DNA of 64,000 nucleotides. It comes from Streptomyces sp. NBC_00341 (lineage in GTDB: Bacteria; Actinomycetota; Actinomycetes; Streptomycetales; Streptomycetaceae). Where the stretch lies: NCBI RefSeq assembly GCF_041435055.1, contig NZ_CP108002.1, positions 6,200,001 through 6,264,000 of the forward strand, read 5' to 3'. Shown in pieces: positions 50,035 through 59,018 of this stretch. Numbering within the stretch: position 1 is the stretch's first letter; each line of letters begins with the position of its first letter. The notes under the pieces are model-generated. The model saw nothing but the letters and a program-made list of their open reading frames with translations, searched no databases and was not told the DNA's origin. A program made the translations under genes and the position numbers.

Positions 50035-52491
50035 ATGCTGAGTCCGCTGCGGGAGGACTCGCCCAGACGGATCGGCCCGTACGCGATACGGGCCCGGCTC
50101 GGGGCGGGCGGCATGGGCGAGGTCTTCCTCGGGGACCGGGGCGACGGCTCCGGTCCCGCCGCCGTCAAGACCGTCCGCCGCGACGTGGCCCAGGACCCCG
50201 GCTTCCGCAGCCGCTTCCGCCGCGAGATCACCGTCGCCCGGTCCGTCACCGGCCCCCGCCTCGCCCCGCTGCTCGACGGGGACGCCGACGCCGAAGTGCC
50301 CTGGCTCGCCACCGAGTACGTCGCCGGGCCCACCCTGTCCGCCGCCGTCCGGGGCGCGGGCGCGATGGGCGGGCCCGAGGTCCGGATGCTGGGCGCCGGA
50401 CTGGCTCTGGCCCTGGCGGCCGTCCACGCGGCGGGCATCGTGCACCGCGATGTGAAGCCCGGCAACGTGATGCTCGCCGCCGACGGACCGCGCCTCATCG
50501 ACTTCGGGATCGCCCGGGACCCCGGCGGCACCCCGCTCACCACCACCAGCCGGATGGTGGGCAGCCCCGCCTTCATGTCGCCGGAGCACGTGGCGGGCAG
50601 CGGACGCGTCGTACCGGCCTCCGACGTCTTCTGCCTCGCCTCCGTGCTCTGCTACGCCGCCACCGGCCGCGACCCGTTCGGGGACGGGCCCGTCGCCGCG
50701 GTCCTGTACCGGGTCAAGTACGTCGAAGCCGATCTGACGGAGGTCCCCGAGGGGCTGCGCGCCGTCCTGGAGGAGTGCCTGACCGCGGACCCCGCCGCGC
50801 GCCCCACCGCCGCCGCGCTGGCCGGCCTGCTCGCTCCCGGCGCCGCCGACGGGTGGCCCGCACCGGTGACCGGACAGATCGCGGAGTACCGGAGGGAGCT
50901 GGCCAGGGTCGGCGCGCTGGACGGGCCGCTGCTGCCGGGATACACGCCCACGGAGGCGGCCACCGGCAGCCGGGAGGCGCCCCGCCACCCCACCGTGGCG
51001 ACGGACTTCGTGCTGCGCCCGCCCCAGACGCCCGCACCCGCACCCGCGCCGGAGCAGACCGCGCCGCCCCGCTCCCGGCGCCGCCGCAACCTCCTGGCGG
51101 CCCTCGCCGCGCTCGTCCTCCTCGGGGCCGCGACCGGTGCCCTGCTGGCGCTGCGCGAAGGCGGCCGGGGCGGCGGCGATCCGAAGGAACCGGCCGCCGT
51201 GCTCGCCGGCATAGACGCCCAGGGCGGCCGGGAGGGCGCCGGCACCGTCCCGTACGGCCGTGACGTCCGCCCGGCCGGGTGGCACACCTGGCAGGGCAAG
51301 GTGACCGGGCGCCCGTTCGGCTGCGCGGCGGGCCGCGACGTGCTGGTCTGCCGCACCACGGCCGGCTCCTACGAGGCGCTCTCGCCGTCCGACGGAAAGA
51401 AGCTGTGGGACTACTCGGCCCGGCTGGACGCCGATGAGGTCGGCGCCCGGATCAGCCCCACGGGGCAGGTCTTCATGCCGTCCGGATCGACCCGGCCCGC
51501 CGTCTACGGCGATCAGGTGCTGCTCGCCACCGGGGGCCGGATCGTCTCGCTGGACTCCCGTACGGGCGAGCCCCGTTGGGATACCCGAGCCGGATCGACA
51601 CACGGCTTCGAGAGCGCGCCACTGGTCGCCGACGGACTGGTCTTCGCGGACATCGGCCCCACCCCGCAAGGAGCCCAGGTCGCCGCGTTCGATCTCGCCA
51701 CCGGCAAGGAGAAGTGGCGCAAACCGCTGGTGGGCGACAACCTCGCGAAGGTCGACGAGTACGACTTCTGGCCGCTGACCACCAGGGACGGGGTGCTCTA
51801 CCTGCGCGGCCAGGACGGACTGCGCGCCCTGCGCACCAAGGACGGCGCCGAGCTCGGCCGCAGGGAGGAGGGGCAGGACTCCCGGTGCTACGACGCGCTG
51901 ATCAGGGCCCCGCACGTCTACTGCGCCGCGTACACCTACGCCGACGACGGCCCGCACATGGCCGTCCAGCGGCTCCGCATCCCCTCGCTCGCGTCCGACG
52001 GTGAGATTCCGCTGCCGGACGGGGTCACCGACGATGCCGCCCTCGCCGCCGTCGACGACCACGTGGTCGTCCTGGTCCGCACCGGCCTCCCCTGGGCGGA
52101 GGACGACATCGACCCGGAGATCGTCCTGGCCGGCCGGGACGACGGCAGGATCCTCGCCCGCTATCCGCTGGACCGGCGGTCCTTCAGCGACCCCGTCAAC
52201 GCCGTCTCGCTCCCCGTGATCGTCGCGGACACCCTGGCGTGGGCGGACAGCACCAGCCTGTACAGCGTCGCCCTGCACGGCACGGGGAAGCCCGGCCCGC
52301 TGCGCACGACCGCGCTCAAGGGCGCTCCGGGGCCCGAGACGCGCAAGGACTACGACACGCTCCAGTGGGGCAACGTCCTGTCCGACGAGGTGCTGCCGCC
52401 GGAGGTGCTGCCGGTCGGCGGGGCCGTCTACGTCATCCAGCACGGCGGCCAAGTGCTCTCCGTCCCGCTGCCCGGTGCGTCCGCCTCATGA
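50035..52491 (+). CDS. Membrane Ser/Thr protein kinase with PQQ-like extracellular domain (1)
   Basis: 818 residues from ATG 50035, with GGGGGGAG before it. Cytoplasmic kinase domain about 13-270: glycine loop LGAGGMGEV, Lys45, HRDVKPGN (Asp139), IDFGIA, and activation-loop TTTSRMVGSPAFMSPEHV. Then a juxtamembrane Pro/Ala linker, one membrane helix (about 352-373), and an external half with repeated beta-propeller blades of the PQQ/WD type (LSPSDGKKLWDYSARL, LDSRTGEPRWDTRAG, DLATGKEKWRKPL). All kinase residues are present, so it should be active. The second kinase overlaps its stop by 4 bases. Confidence 0.92.
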   Translation: MLSPLREDSPRRIGPYAIRARLGAGGMGEVFLGDRGDGSGPAAVKTVRRDVAQDPGFRSRFRREITVARSVTGPRLAPLLDGDADAEVPWLATEYVAGPTLSAAVRGAGAMGGPEVRMLGAGLALALAAVHAAGIVHRDVKPGNVMLAADGPRLIDFGIARDPGGTPLTTTSRMVGSPAFMSPEHVAGSGRVVPASDVFCLASVLCYAATGRDPFGDGPVAAVLYRVKYVEADLTEVPEGLRAVLEECLTADPAARPTAAALAGLLAPGAADGWPAPVTGQIAEYRRELARVGALDGPLLPGYTPTEAATGSREAPRHPTVATDFVLRPPQTPAPAPAPEQTAPPRSRRRRNLLAALAALVLLGAATGALLALREGGRGGGDPKEPAAVLAGIDAQGGREGAGTVPYGRDVRPAGWHTWQGKVTGRPFGCAAGRDVLVCRTTAGSYEALSPSDGKKLWDYSARLDADEVGARISPTGQVFMPSGSTRPAVYGDQVLLATGGRIVSLDSRTGEPRWDTRAGSTHGFESAPLVADGLVFADIGPTPQGAQVAAFDLATGKEKWRKPLVGDNLAKVDEYDFWPLTTRDGVLYLRGQDGLRALRTKDGAELGRREEGQDSRCYDALIRAPHVYCAAYTYADDGPHMAVQRLRIPSLASDGEIPLPDGVTDDAALAAVDDHVVVLVRTGLPWAEDDIDPEIVLAGRDDGRILARYPLDRRSFSDPVNAVSLPVIVADTLAWADSTSLYSVALHGTGKPGPLRTTALKGAPGPETRKDYDTLQWGNVLSDEVLPPEVLPVGGAVYVIQHGGQVLSVPLPGASAS

Positions 52492-54722
52492 TCGAACGGC
52501 CGGCCCCCGGCACCCGGACCCGGATCGGGCCCTACCACATCCTCGGCCTGCTCGGCACCGGCGGCATGGGCGAGGTGTACCTGGCGCGCCCCGCCGGGGT
52601 GCCCGGCGGTGCGCTCGTCGCGCTGAAGACCGTACGGCTCGAACTCGACCTGGACGACGGGTTCCGGGTCCGGTTCCGGCGGGAGATCGAGGCGGCGGCC
52701 GCCGTGCGCAGCCCCCGTACCGCCGCCTTCCTCGGCGGCGACGCGAGCAGCCGCACGCCCTGGCTCGCCACCGAGTACGTCCCCGGCCCCTCGCTGGCCG
52801 AGGCGGTGACCCGGGACGGGCCGCTGCCGGAGCCGGTGGTCAGGGCCATGGGCGCGGGTCTGGCCCTGGCGCTCGCGGACATGCACGCCGTACGGGTGCT
52901 GCACCGCGACCTGAAGCCGGGCAACGTGCTCCTGGGCCCCGACGGTCCCAAGGTGATCGACTTCGGCATCGCCCAGGCCTTCGACGCCACCCAGCTGACC
53001 CGGACCGGTGTCGTGGTCGGCAGCCCCGGCTACATCTCGCCCGAGCACGTCAACGGCTCGGCGGCGCTGGTGCCCGCGTCCGACGTGTTCTGCCTGGGCG
53101 CGGTGCTGGCGTTCGCGGCGGCGGGACGCGGTCCGTTCGACGACTCCGACATGGCGGCGGTGATCTTCCGGATCGCCCGGGGCGAGGCCGAACTCTCCGG
53201 CGTGCCCCCGCTGTTGCGCGAGGTGGTCTCCCGGTGCCTCGACGCACGGCCCGAGCGGCGCCCCGGCTCCCGGGAACTGGCCGCGCTGCTGCTCCCGGAG
53301 GGGCCCGCTGTCCCGTTCCCCTGGACACCGGGGGTACGGGAGCAGCAGGCCGACTACGGGCGGGCGGCCAGGGAGTGCGCCGAATCGGCTCCGGCCGAGC
53401 CCGATCCCGTGCCCAACGCGGCGCCCCCGCTGCCGCCCGGTCCGCCGCTCGTCGCCTTCCCCCTTCCCGGGAAGGCCGGGACCGGCGGTCCGCGCCGGGC
53501 GCCCCAGGCGGTTTTGGCGGCCGTCGCGGTCACGGTCTGCCTGCTGCTGGGCTACGTGCTCTGGCCGGACCCGCCGCCTGCCGAGGGCGGTGGCCCGGGG
53601 AGCGGCGCCCGGTCCTCGGGTCCCGGCGCCGGTCCGTCCCACGCCGCCGACACCGTCGGCGTCCGCGCCGTTCCCCGGGCCGACAGCGGCCGTACGGGCG
53701 ACTTCGGCAAGGCCGCGACCGACCAGTCCGTCCGGCCCGCCGGCTGGAAGGCGTGGAAGTCCACCGTCCAGGGCGGCTCGGGCGACTGCAGCTTCGCGGA
53801 GTCGGCCCTGCTGTGCGGCGGCACGAAGGGGCTGACCGCGCTCGACGCGGCCGACGGCAAAAAGCGCTGGCGGGCCCCGAAAAGCGCCACCAGGTCTGTC
53901 GTCGCGGGCTTCACGAAGGGGACCGTGTACGCGTTCGTCGGCCAGGCACTGGTCGGCTACCGGATCACGGACGGCGCGGAGCGATGGCGCGCGAAGCTGC
54001 CCGCCGGACACACCGGTTCGGCCGCCGTCCAGGACGGCGACACCCTCTTCTACGTCACCGCGGGCAGCGCCCCCGGCACCGGCAGGCTGGCCGCCCGTCG
54101 GCTGACCGGCGACCGGGGCGAGCTGTGGCACAAGCCCTACGACGGCACCCGGCCCGTCCTGGTCGCCGACGCCGGGCGGCTGGTCGTGGTCGCGGGCGAC
54201 ACCCGGATCGTCGACGCGGCGACGGGCACCGTGAAGGAGCGGCTGTCCGCGAACGACTTCCCGTGCCGGGACCCTGCGCTCAGGGGCCGCGTGCTGGTCT
54301 GCCGGGCGGCGACGGGGACGGGCCTCGCCGCCATGAACGACGTGAACCGGCCCCGGGAACACCGGATCATCGCCGGCGGGATCGCGGTCCGGGGCCCGGT
54401 GGCGCTGACCGACGACGGAACCGTGGTGGTCAACGACGACGAGAGCCTCCGCGCCTTCTCCGTGGCCGGCGATGTGCCGAAGTGGCCCACGGACCAGTTC
54501 GCGGGCGGGGGCGGTTCGCCCTCGGTCGCCGGGGACGTGGTCCTCGCGGCCACGGGCGCGGGGGTGGGCACGTACCGGCGGACGGACGGGGAGCCGGAGA
54601 ACACCACCAGTTACACCGGCGTCCCCTATCCGCCCAAGGACCCGCCGCAGCTGCTGGCCGTCGGTGACGTCGTGTTCCTCGGCTTCCGCGACGGCACGGT
54701 CGTCTCCGGCTACGTGCCCTGA
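52488..54722 (+). CDS. Membrane Ser/Thr protein kinase with PQQ-like extracellular domain (2)
   Basis: 744 residues from ATG 52488, overlapping the previous stop (ATGA). Kinase domain: LGTGGMGEV, Lys47, HRDLKPGN (Asp141), IDFGIA and VVGSPGYISPEHV; membrane helix about 341-362; then an external propeller-like half with PAGWKAWKSTV, which resembles PAGWHTWQGKV in kinase 1, and LDAADGKKRWRAPKS. The two are paralogues by tandem duplication and may sense different ligands or work as a pair. Confidence 0.92.
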   Translation: MIERPAPGTRTRIGPYHILGLLGTGGMGEVYLARPAGVPGGALVALKTVRLELDLDDGFRVRFRREIEAAAAVRSPRTAAFLGGDASSRTPWLATEYVPGPSLAEAVTRDGPLPEPVVRAMGAGLALALADMHAVRVLHRDLKPGNVLLGPDGPKVIDFGIAQAFDATQLTRTGVVVGSPGYISPEHVNGSAALVPASDVFCLGAVLAFAAAGRGPFDDSDMAAVIFRIARGEAELSGVPPLLREVVSRCLDARPERRPGSRELAALLLPEGPAVPFPWTPGVREQQADYGRAARECAESAPAEPDPVPNAAPPLPPGPPLVAFPLPGKAGTGGPRRAPQAVLAAVAVTVCLLLGYVLWPDPPPAEGGGPGSGARSSGPGAGPSHAADTVGVRAVPRADSGRTGDFGKAATDQSVRPAGWKAWKSTVQGGSGDCSFAESALLCGGTKGLTALDAADGKKRWRAPKSATRSVVAGFTKGTVYAFVGQALVGYRITDGAERWRAKLPAGHTGSAAVQDGDTLFYVTAGSAPGTGRLAARRLTGDRGELWHKPYDGTRPVLVADAGRLVVVAGDTRIVDAATGTVKERLSANDFPCRDPALRGRVLVCRAATGTGLAAMNDVNRPREHRIIAGGIAVRGPVALTDDGTVVVNDDESLRAFSVAGDVPKWPTDQFAGGGGSPSVAGDVVLAATGAGVGTYRRTDGEPENTTSYTGVPYPPKDPPQLLAVGDVVFLGFRDGTVVSGYVP

Positions 54723-54743
54723 GCCAGGAGCGCGGGGGCTTGC

Positions 54744-55370
54744 TCAGTCGTCGTCCCCGTCGTCGTCCCCGTCGTCCCCGTGGTCGCTGTCCGGCCGGTC
54801 CACCGTGACCTTCGCCGTCTTCGCGTCCACGTTCCGCTCGTGCTTCGCGCCGTCCTTGCCCCGGATGTCGATCTCCCAGTGCACCGCCCGGCCGCCGCGC
54901 CCGTCGTGGTCCTCCAGCTCGACGGAGGTCACCGTGCCGGGCGCGGAGCCGAGCGCGGCCCGGACCGCCTCGTCGAGCGTCACGGCGGTCCTGCGGGGTG
55001 CGTGCCGGTCGCCGTCGTCGTCGATGTCGACGTGCTTGCCGATCACCTTGCCGCTGCCCGGGTCCACCGTCACGTCGTGCCAGGCCCGGTCCGAGCCGTA
55101 CACGTCGAGCTCCCAGACGAGCCGGCCGTCCTCCTCGTCGAGTTCGGCCTCGGTCACCGTGCCGGGGACGGCCCGGACGGCGGCTCCGGCCGCGTCCCCG
55201 ACGGTGACGCGGGCGCTGTCCCGGCTCGCCGTGCCGCTCGTGCCGCTTGTCCCGTTCGTTCCGCTCGTTCCGCTCGCGGAGCCACTGCCCGCCAGGGCGA
55301 CGGCGGTGGCGGCCCCGCCGCCTACCAGTACGGCTGCGGTGACGGTGGCGATGACGATCTTTCGCTTCAT
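54744..55370 (-). CDS. Exported PepSY-domain protein
   Basis: 208 residues, Sec signal (MKRKIVIATVTAAVLVGGGAA). A Ser/Gly/Thr linker is followed by two PepSY domains (about 55-115 and 125-185; VTEAELDEEDGRLVWELDVYG and VTSVELEDHDGRGGRAVHWEI... shown in part), then an acidic end (DSDHGDDGDDDGDDD). Such proteins bind or inhibit peptides or metals and often regulate an adjacent sensor kinase. It is divergent from the response regulator across a 119-base gap with phased repeats. Confidence 0.88.
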   Translation of the reverse strand: MKRKIVIATVTAAVLVGGGAATAVALAGSGSASGTSGTNGTSGTSGTASRDSARVTVGDAAGAAVRAVPGTVTEAELDEEDGRLVWELDVYGSDRAWHDVTVDPGSGKVIGKHVDIDDDGDRHAPRRTAVTLDEAVRAALGSAPGTVTSVELEDHDGRGGRAVHWEIDIRGKDGAKHERNVDAKTAKVTVDRPDSDHGDDGDDDGDDD

Positions 55371-55429
55371 GAGGGGTCCTCCCCGATCGGATGGTCCGTT
55401 GCGACGGGACCCACCCTGCCGGGGTGATG

Positions 55430-55466
55430 CTGAACGCAGCCTGAAGCCACCTGAAGCCGTCTTCAG
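55430..55466. promoter_or_regulatory. Phased CTGAA(C/G) direct repeats between PepSY gene and response regulator
   Basis: CTGAAC (55430-55435), CTGAAG (55441-55446) and CTGAAG (55451-55456), start points 11 and 10 bases apart, then CTTCAG (55461-55466) in inverted orientation. One-turn spacing of direct hexamers is typical of operators for OmpR-type regulators, and the site is in the divergent gap of such a system. Confidence 0.6.
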
Positions 55467-55489
55467 CTTCGGTTTGCGAGGCTGTGCGC

Positions 55490-56149
55490 ATGCGCCTGTT
55501 GATCGTGGAGGACGAGAAGCGGCTGGCGATCTCCCTGGCCCGGGGGCTCACCGCCGAGGGATTCGCCGTGGACGTCGTGCACGACGGGCTCGAAGGGCTG
55601 CACCGGGCCTCGGACGGCGCGTACGACCTGGTCGTCCTCGACATCATGCTGCCGGGGATGAACGGCTACCAGGTCTGCGCCGCCCTGCGCGCCGCCGGAC
55701 ACGAGGTGCCCATCCTGATGCTGACGGCGAAGGACGGGGAGTACGACGAGGCGGAGGGGCTGGACACCGGCGCCGACGACTACCTCACCAAGCCGTTCAG
55801 CTACGTGGTGCTGGTCGCCCGGGTCCGCGCGCTGCTGCGCCGGCGCGGCGGCTCCGCCTCGCCCGTGGTCACCGTCGGCGCCCTGCGGATGGACACCGCC
55901 GCCCGCCGGATCCACCTCGGCGGGGACGAGATCGTGCTCACCACCAAGGAGTTCGCCGTGCTCGAACAACTCGCGCTGCGGGCCGGGCAGGTGGTCAGCA
56001 AGGCGGAGATCCTGGAGCACGTCTGGGACTTCGCCTACGACGGCGACCCGAACATCGTCGAGGTGTACGTCAGCACCCTGCGCCGCAAGCTCGGCGCGGC
56101 CGCCATCCGCACGGTGCGCGGCGCCGGATACCGGCTGGAGGCGCTGTGA
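55490..56149 (+). CDS. OmpR-family response regulator
   Basis: 219 residues. Receiver with Asp51 (YDLVVLDIMLPGMNGYQ) and acidic pair E7-D8, then a winged-helix DNA-binding domain (LTTKEFAVLEQLALRAG, VVSKAEILEHVWDFAYDGDPN, ... GAGYRLEAL). ATG 55490 is preferred; GTG 55484 is 6 bases earlier. No clear ribosome site, so the mRNA may be nearly leaderless. Its stop overlaps the kinase GTG start. Confidence 0.94.
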   Translation: MRLLIVEDEKRLAISLARGLTAEGFAVDVVHDGLEGLHRASDGAYDLVVLDIMLPGMNGYQVCAALRAAGHEVPILMLTAKDGEYDEAEGLDTGADDYLTKPFSYVVLVARVRALLRRRGGSASPVVTVGALRMDTAARRIHLGGDEIVLTTKEFAVLEQLALRAGQVVSKAEILEHVWDFAYDGDPNIVEVYVSTLRRKLGAAAIRTVRGAGYRLEAL

Positions 56150-57600
56150 GGTCGGTACGGGCCAGGGCGGCGCTCGGTGCCACGGTGGTCGTCGCCCTCG
56201 CCCTCGTCGCCGCCGGGCTGGCCGCCCTGCTGGTCCTGCGCGCCAACCTCACCGACCAGGCGGGCCTCCAGGCCGAGGTGGCGGCCCGCGAGACCGCCGG
56301 GCAGCTGGCCCTCGACGTCCCGTACGGCCGGCTGGAGACGGGCGACGAGGAGGACCACCCGGTCCAGGTGACCGACGAGGACGGGCGGGTGGTCGCCGTC
56401 TCCAAGGACCTGGAGGCGATCAGCGGCACCGGCACGGACCGGGTCACCCCGCAGCCCCCGCCCGCCGCCCCGGAAAAGGGTGGCGACGACGGTGACCGCG
56501 ACGACGACGATGACGACGACGGCGCGGGCGCCGACCCCGGCCGGGGCGAGGTCTCCACCGACGAGCCGGACTTCAGCAACGGCACCGCCACCGTCGACGG
56601 CGACCGCGCCGACTACCGCTTCGCCTCCGTCGAGGCGACGGACTCCGCCGGGCTGACCCTGACCGTCCACGCCGGCGCCCCGCTCGCCGCGGAGCAGCGG
56701 GCCGTCGCGAGCGTGCGCGCCGCGATGCTGGCCGCGCTCCCCGTGGTGCTGCTCGTCGTCGCCGGGGTGACCTGGCTGGTGACCAGGCGGGCGCTCCGCC
56801 CGGTCGAGGACATCCGGCGCGAGATGGCGGCGATCACCGCGTCGGAGGATCTCAGCAGGCGGGTGCCGGAGCCCGCCTCGCGCGACGAGGTCGCCCGGCT
56901 GGCCCGTACCACCAACGAGACGCTCACCGCGCTGGAGTCCTCCGTCGACCGGCAGCGCCGGTTCGTCGCGGACGCCTCGCACGAGCTGCGCTCCCCGATC
57001 GCCTCGCTCCGCACCCAGCTGGAGGTGGGCGCCGCGCACCCGGAGCTGCTGGACGTGCAGGGCGCGGTGGCCGACACCGTACGGCTCCAGGTGCTGGCCG
57101 CCGATCTGCTGCTGCTGGCCCGGCTGGACGCGGGGGAGCGGCCCGGGAACGCGCGGCTGGAGCTGGGCGCGCTGGTGCGGGAGGAGGTCTCGCAGCGCAC
57201 CGGTGACCGGATTCCGGTGGCGGTGGTGGTGTCGGCGCCCGAGCCCGGCGGGCTCGAAGTGACCGGTTCACGCGGTCAGCTGGCCCGGGTGATCGGCAAT
57301 CTGCTGGACAACGCCCAGCGGCACGCGGTGAGTTCGGTCACCGTGGAGGTGCGGGCGGAGCGCGGTGGCGCGGTCGTCGCGGTCACGGACGACGGGGCCG
57401 GGGTGCCGGAGTCGGAGCGGACGCGGATCTTCGAGCGCTTCGTGCGCCTCGACGACGCCCGCGCCCGGGACGACGGCGGGGCCGGACTGGGCCTCGCCAT
57501 CGCCCGCGATGTGGCCACCCGGCACGGGGGCCGGCTGACCGTGGCCGGTGCGGGGGAGCGCGGCGCCCGGTTCGAGCTGTGGCTGCCCGGCCCGCGCTGA
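56146..57600 (+). CDS. Sensor histidine kinase with acidic external loop
   Basis: 484 residues from GTG 56146 overlapping the regulator stop. First membrane helix about 8-30, an external segment of about 150 residues with an acidic run (GGDDGDRDDDDDDDGAGAD, about 113-131), second membrane helix about 195-218, HAMP (RRALRPVEDIRREMAAI), His279 in DASHELRSPIASLRTQ, and the N/G boxes NLLDNAQRHA, DDGAGVP, GAGLGLAIARD. It forms an operon with the regulator. The external acidic run is unusual and matches the acidic tail of the divergent PepSY protein. Confidence 0.93.
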   Translation: MRSVRARAALGATVVVALALVAAGLAALLVLRANLTDQAGLQAEVAARETAGQLALDVPYGRLETGDEEDHPVQVTDEDGRVVAVSKDLEAISGTGTDRVTPQPPPAAPEKGGDDGDRDDDDDDDGAGADPGRGEVSTDEPDFSNGTATVDGDRADYRFASVEATDSAGLTLTVHAGAPLAAEQRAVASVRAAMLAALPVVLLVVAGVTWLVTRRALRPVEDIRREMAAITASEDLSRRVPEPASRDEVARLARTTNETLTALESSVDRQRRFVADASHELRSPIASLRTQLEVGAAHPELLDVQGAVADTVRLQVLAADLLLLARLDAGERPGNARLELGALVREEVSQRTGDRIPVAVVVSAPEPGGLEVTGSRGQLARVIGNLLDNAQRHAVSSVTVEVRAERGGAVVAVTDDGAGVPESERTRIFERFVRLDDARARDDGGAGLGLAIARDVATRHGGRLTVAGAGERGARFELWLPGPR

Positions 57601-57622
57601 GCGCCGCCCCCGGTGGAGCGGA

Positions 57623-57641
57623 GCCCCGGGTAGTGCGGGGC
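57623..57641. terminator. Hairpin between convergent kinase and MarR genes
   Basis: GCCCCG (57623-57628), loop of 7, CGGGGC (57636-57641), between the stops at 57600 (plus) and 57662 (minus). Confidence 0.45.
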
Positions 57642-57661
57642 CCCGGTGATGTGGAGCTGTA

Positions 57662-58132
57662 TCAGGCGCGGCGTGCGCGCAGGTGGTCCGCGACCGGGGC
57701 GAGGGCCGCGTGCAACTGTTCCAGCGCCTCCGGGGTCAGCAGGTCCATGAAGTGCTTGCGCACCGATGCCACGTGGTGCGGTGCCACCTTCCGCATCGTC
57801 TCCGCGCCGGTCTCCGTGAGGACCGCGTACAGCCCGCGCCGGTCGGACTCGCAGTTCTCCCGGCGGACCAGGCCCGCGCTCTCCATGCGGGTGACCTGGT
57901 GCGAGAGCCTGCTCTTGGACTGCAGAGTGGCGGTGGCGAGATCACTCATCCGCAGCCGCTGGTCCTGCGACTCCGAGAGGTTGACGAGGATCTCGTAGTC
58001 GTTGTTGGTCAGGCCGAACGGCTGGAGGTCCTTCTCCAGCTGGTGCATCAGCAGCCTGCTGACATCCAGGTGGGTGCGCCAGGCGCACTGCTCCGCGTTG
58101 CTCAGCCAGCGGGTGGCCGTCTCGGTCTCCAT
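57662..58132 (-). CDS. MarR family regulator
   Basis: 156 residues, winged helix: LTNNDYEILVNLSES, MSDLATATLQSKSRLSHQVTRM (recognition helix near 73-88) and the wing RRENCESDRRGLYAVLT. Starts at ATG 58132 without a ribosome site; a -10 TAGAAT (58139-58144 on the minus strand) lies 6 bases before the start codon, so the mRNA is probably leaderless. It is downstream of the AIM24 genes, on the same strand, 124 bases away. Target unknown. Confidence 0.9.
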   Translation of the reverse strand: METETATRWLSNAEQCAWRTHLDVSRLLMHQLEKDLQPFGLTNNDYEILVNLSESQDQRLRMSDLATATLQSKSRLSHQVTRMESAGLVRRENCESDRRGLYAVLTETGAETMRKVAPHHVASVRKHFMDLLTPEALEQLHAALAPVADHLRARRA

Positions 58133-58144
58133 ATATGGATTCTA
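58129..58144 (-). promoter_or_regulatory. Palindrome and -10 overlapping the MarR start codon
   Basis: CCATATATGG (58129-58138) is a perfect 10-base palindrome that contains the ATG start codon; TAGAAT (minus, 58144-58139) is the likely -10. A repressor bound here would block the start site. Confidence 0.55.
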
Positions 58145-58256
58145 CCTAAGAAGTTGAAATCCGGACGAAGTTAGTTGGTGTGACGCCCGGCACGCGTCGG
58201 CCGGGTCCCGCGAGTGAGGTGCGGACGGTTCGGCGTCACACTCCGCAGAGTACCGT

Positions 58257-59018
58257 TCACAACCCGAAGCGCCGTTGGAGGTCCCCCGGCCGGCCTGGGG
58301 TGCGGGGGCTGGACCCAGGTTGACCCCCGCCCGGAACGCCCGCCTGCTGCGGCGTCGCCCCGGTCGGCTGCTCGGCCATCAGCACCTCGGTGGACTGGAG
58401 CAGCACCGTACCCGCGCCCACGAACTCGAACTGGTGCTCCTCGCCGGAGGCGCCGCCGATCCCGGTGAGCGCCCGCAGCCCGCCCAGCACACCGGACATA
58501 TAGCCGTGGTCGTAGTGGTGGCAGGGCGAGGGGCAGTCCGCCCAGCCCACCAGCGCCTGCGGATCGACCCGCAGTGGCGGCTCCATGAAGACCACCGGAC
58601 CGTTGGACGCGGCGACGAACTTCCCGGTGCCGATCAGCGTCAGGAACCCCGGCACGATCGACTGCTTCAGCGCCAGCGTCGGCTGGTAGGCCAGCAGGTT
58701 GCCGGACCGGATCGTGAGGTTCCCGTCCTCCAGGTCGTAGGAGTTCACATCGAAGGCCCGGTCCGCGAGCAGCATCTTCCCGCTGCCCTCTGCCACCACC
58801 CAGTCGCTCGCGTGCAGCGGCGAGTGGAAGCTCGTACGGACCAGCCGCTCGAATCGGCCGTGCCCGATGCCGTTGAACTCGATCCGCCCGTAATAGGCGA
58901 TCATCTTGCCCTTCTGCAGGAACCACTGGCTCCCCTTGAGCTCCACACAGAAGGTGTACGCGTTGACGTTGTCGTCCGACGGCAGTGTCATCGGATCGAA
59001 GACCACGGGCGTGCTCAC
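58257..59018 (-). CDS. AIM24 family protein (third of three)
   Basis: 253 residues, AIM24/TIGR00266 domain (WFLQKGKMIAYYGRIEFNGIG, NLLAYQPTLALKQ, and GTVLLQSTE near the C-terminus), then a Gly/Pro-rich tail of about 35 residues. Its ATG overlaps the previous stop (ATGA), so the three genes form one operon. Mitochondrial relatives affect inner membrane organisation; the bacterial role is unknown. Confidence 0.88.
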   Translation of the reverse strand: MSTPVVFDPMTLPSDDNVNAYTFCVELKGSQWFLQKGKMIAYYGRIEFNGIGHGRFERLVRTSFHSPLHASDWVVAEGSGKMLLADRAFDVNSYDLEDGNLTIRSGNLLAYQPTLALKQSIVPGFLTLIGTGKFVAASNGPVVFMEPPLRVDPQALVGWADCPSPCHHYDHGYMSGVLGGLRALTGIGGASGEEHQFEFVGAGTVLLQSTEVLMAEQPTGATPQQAGVPGGGQPGSSPRTPGRPGDLQRRFGL

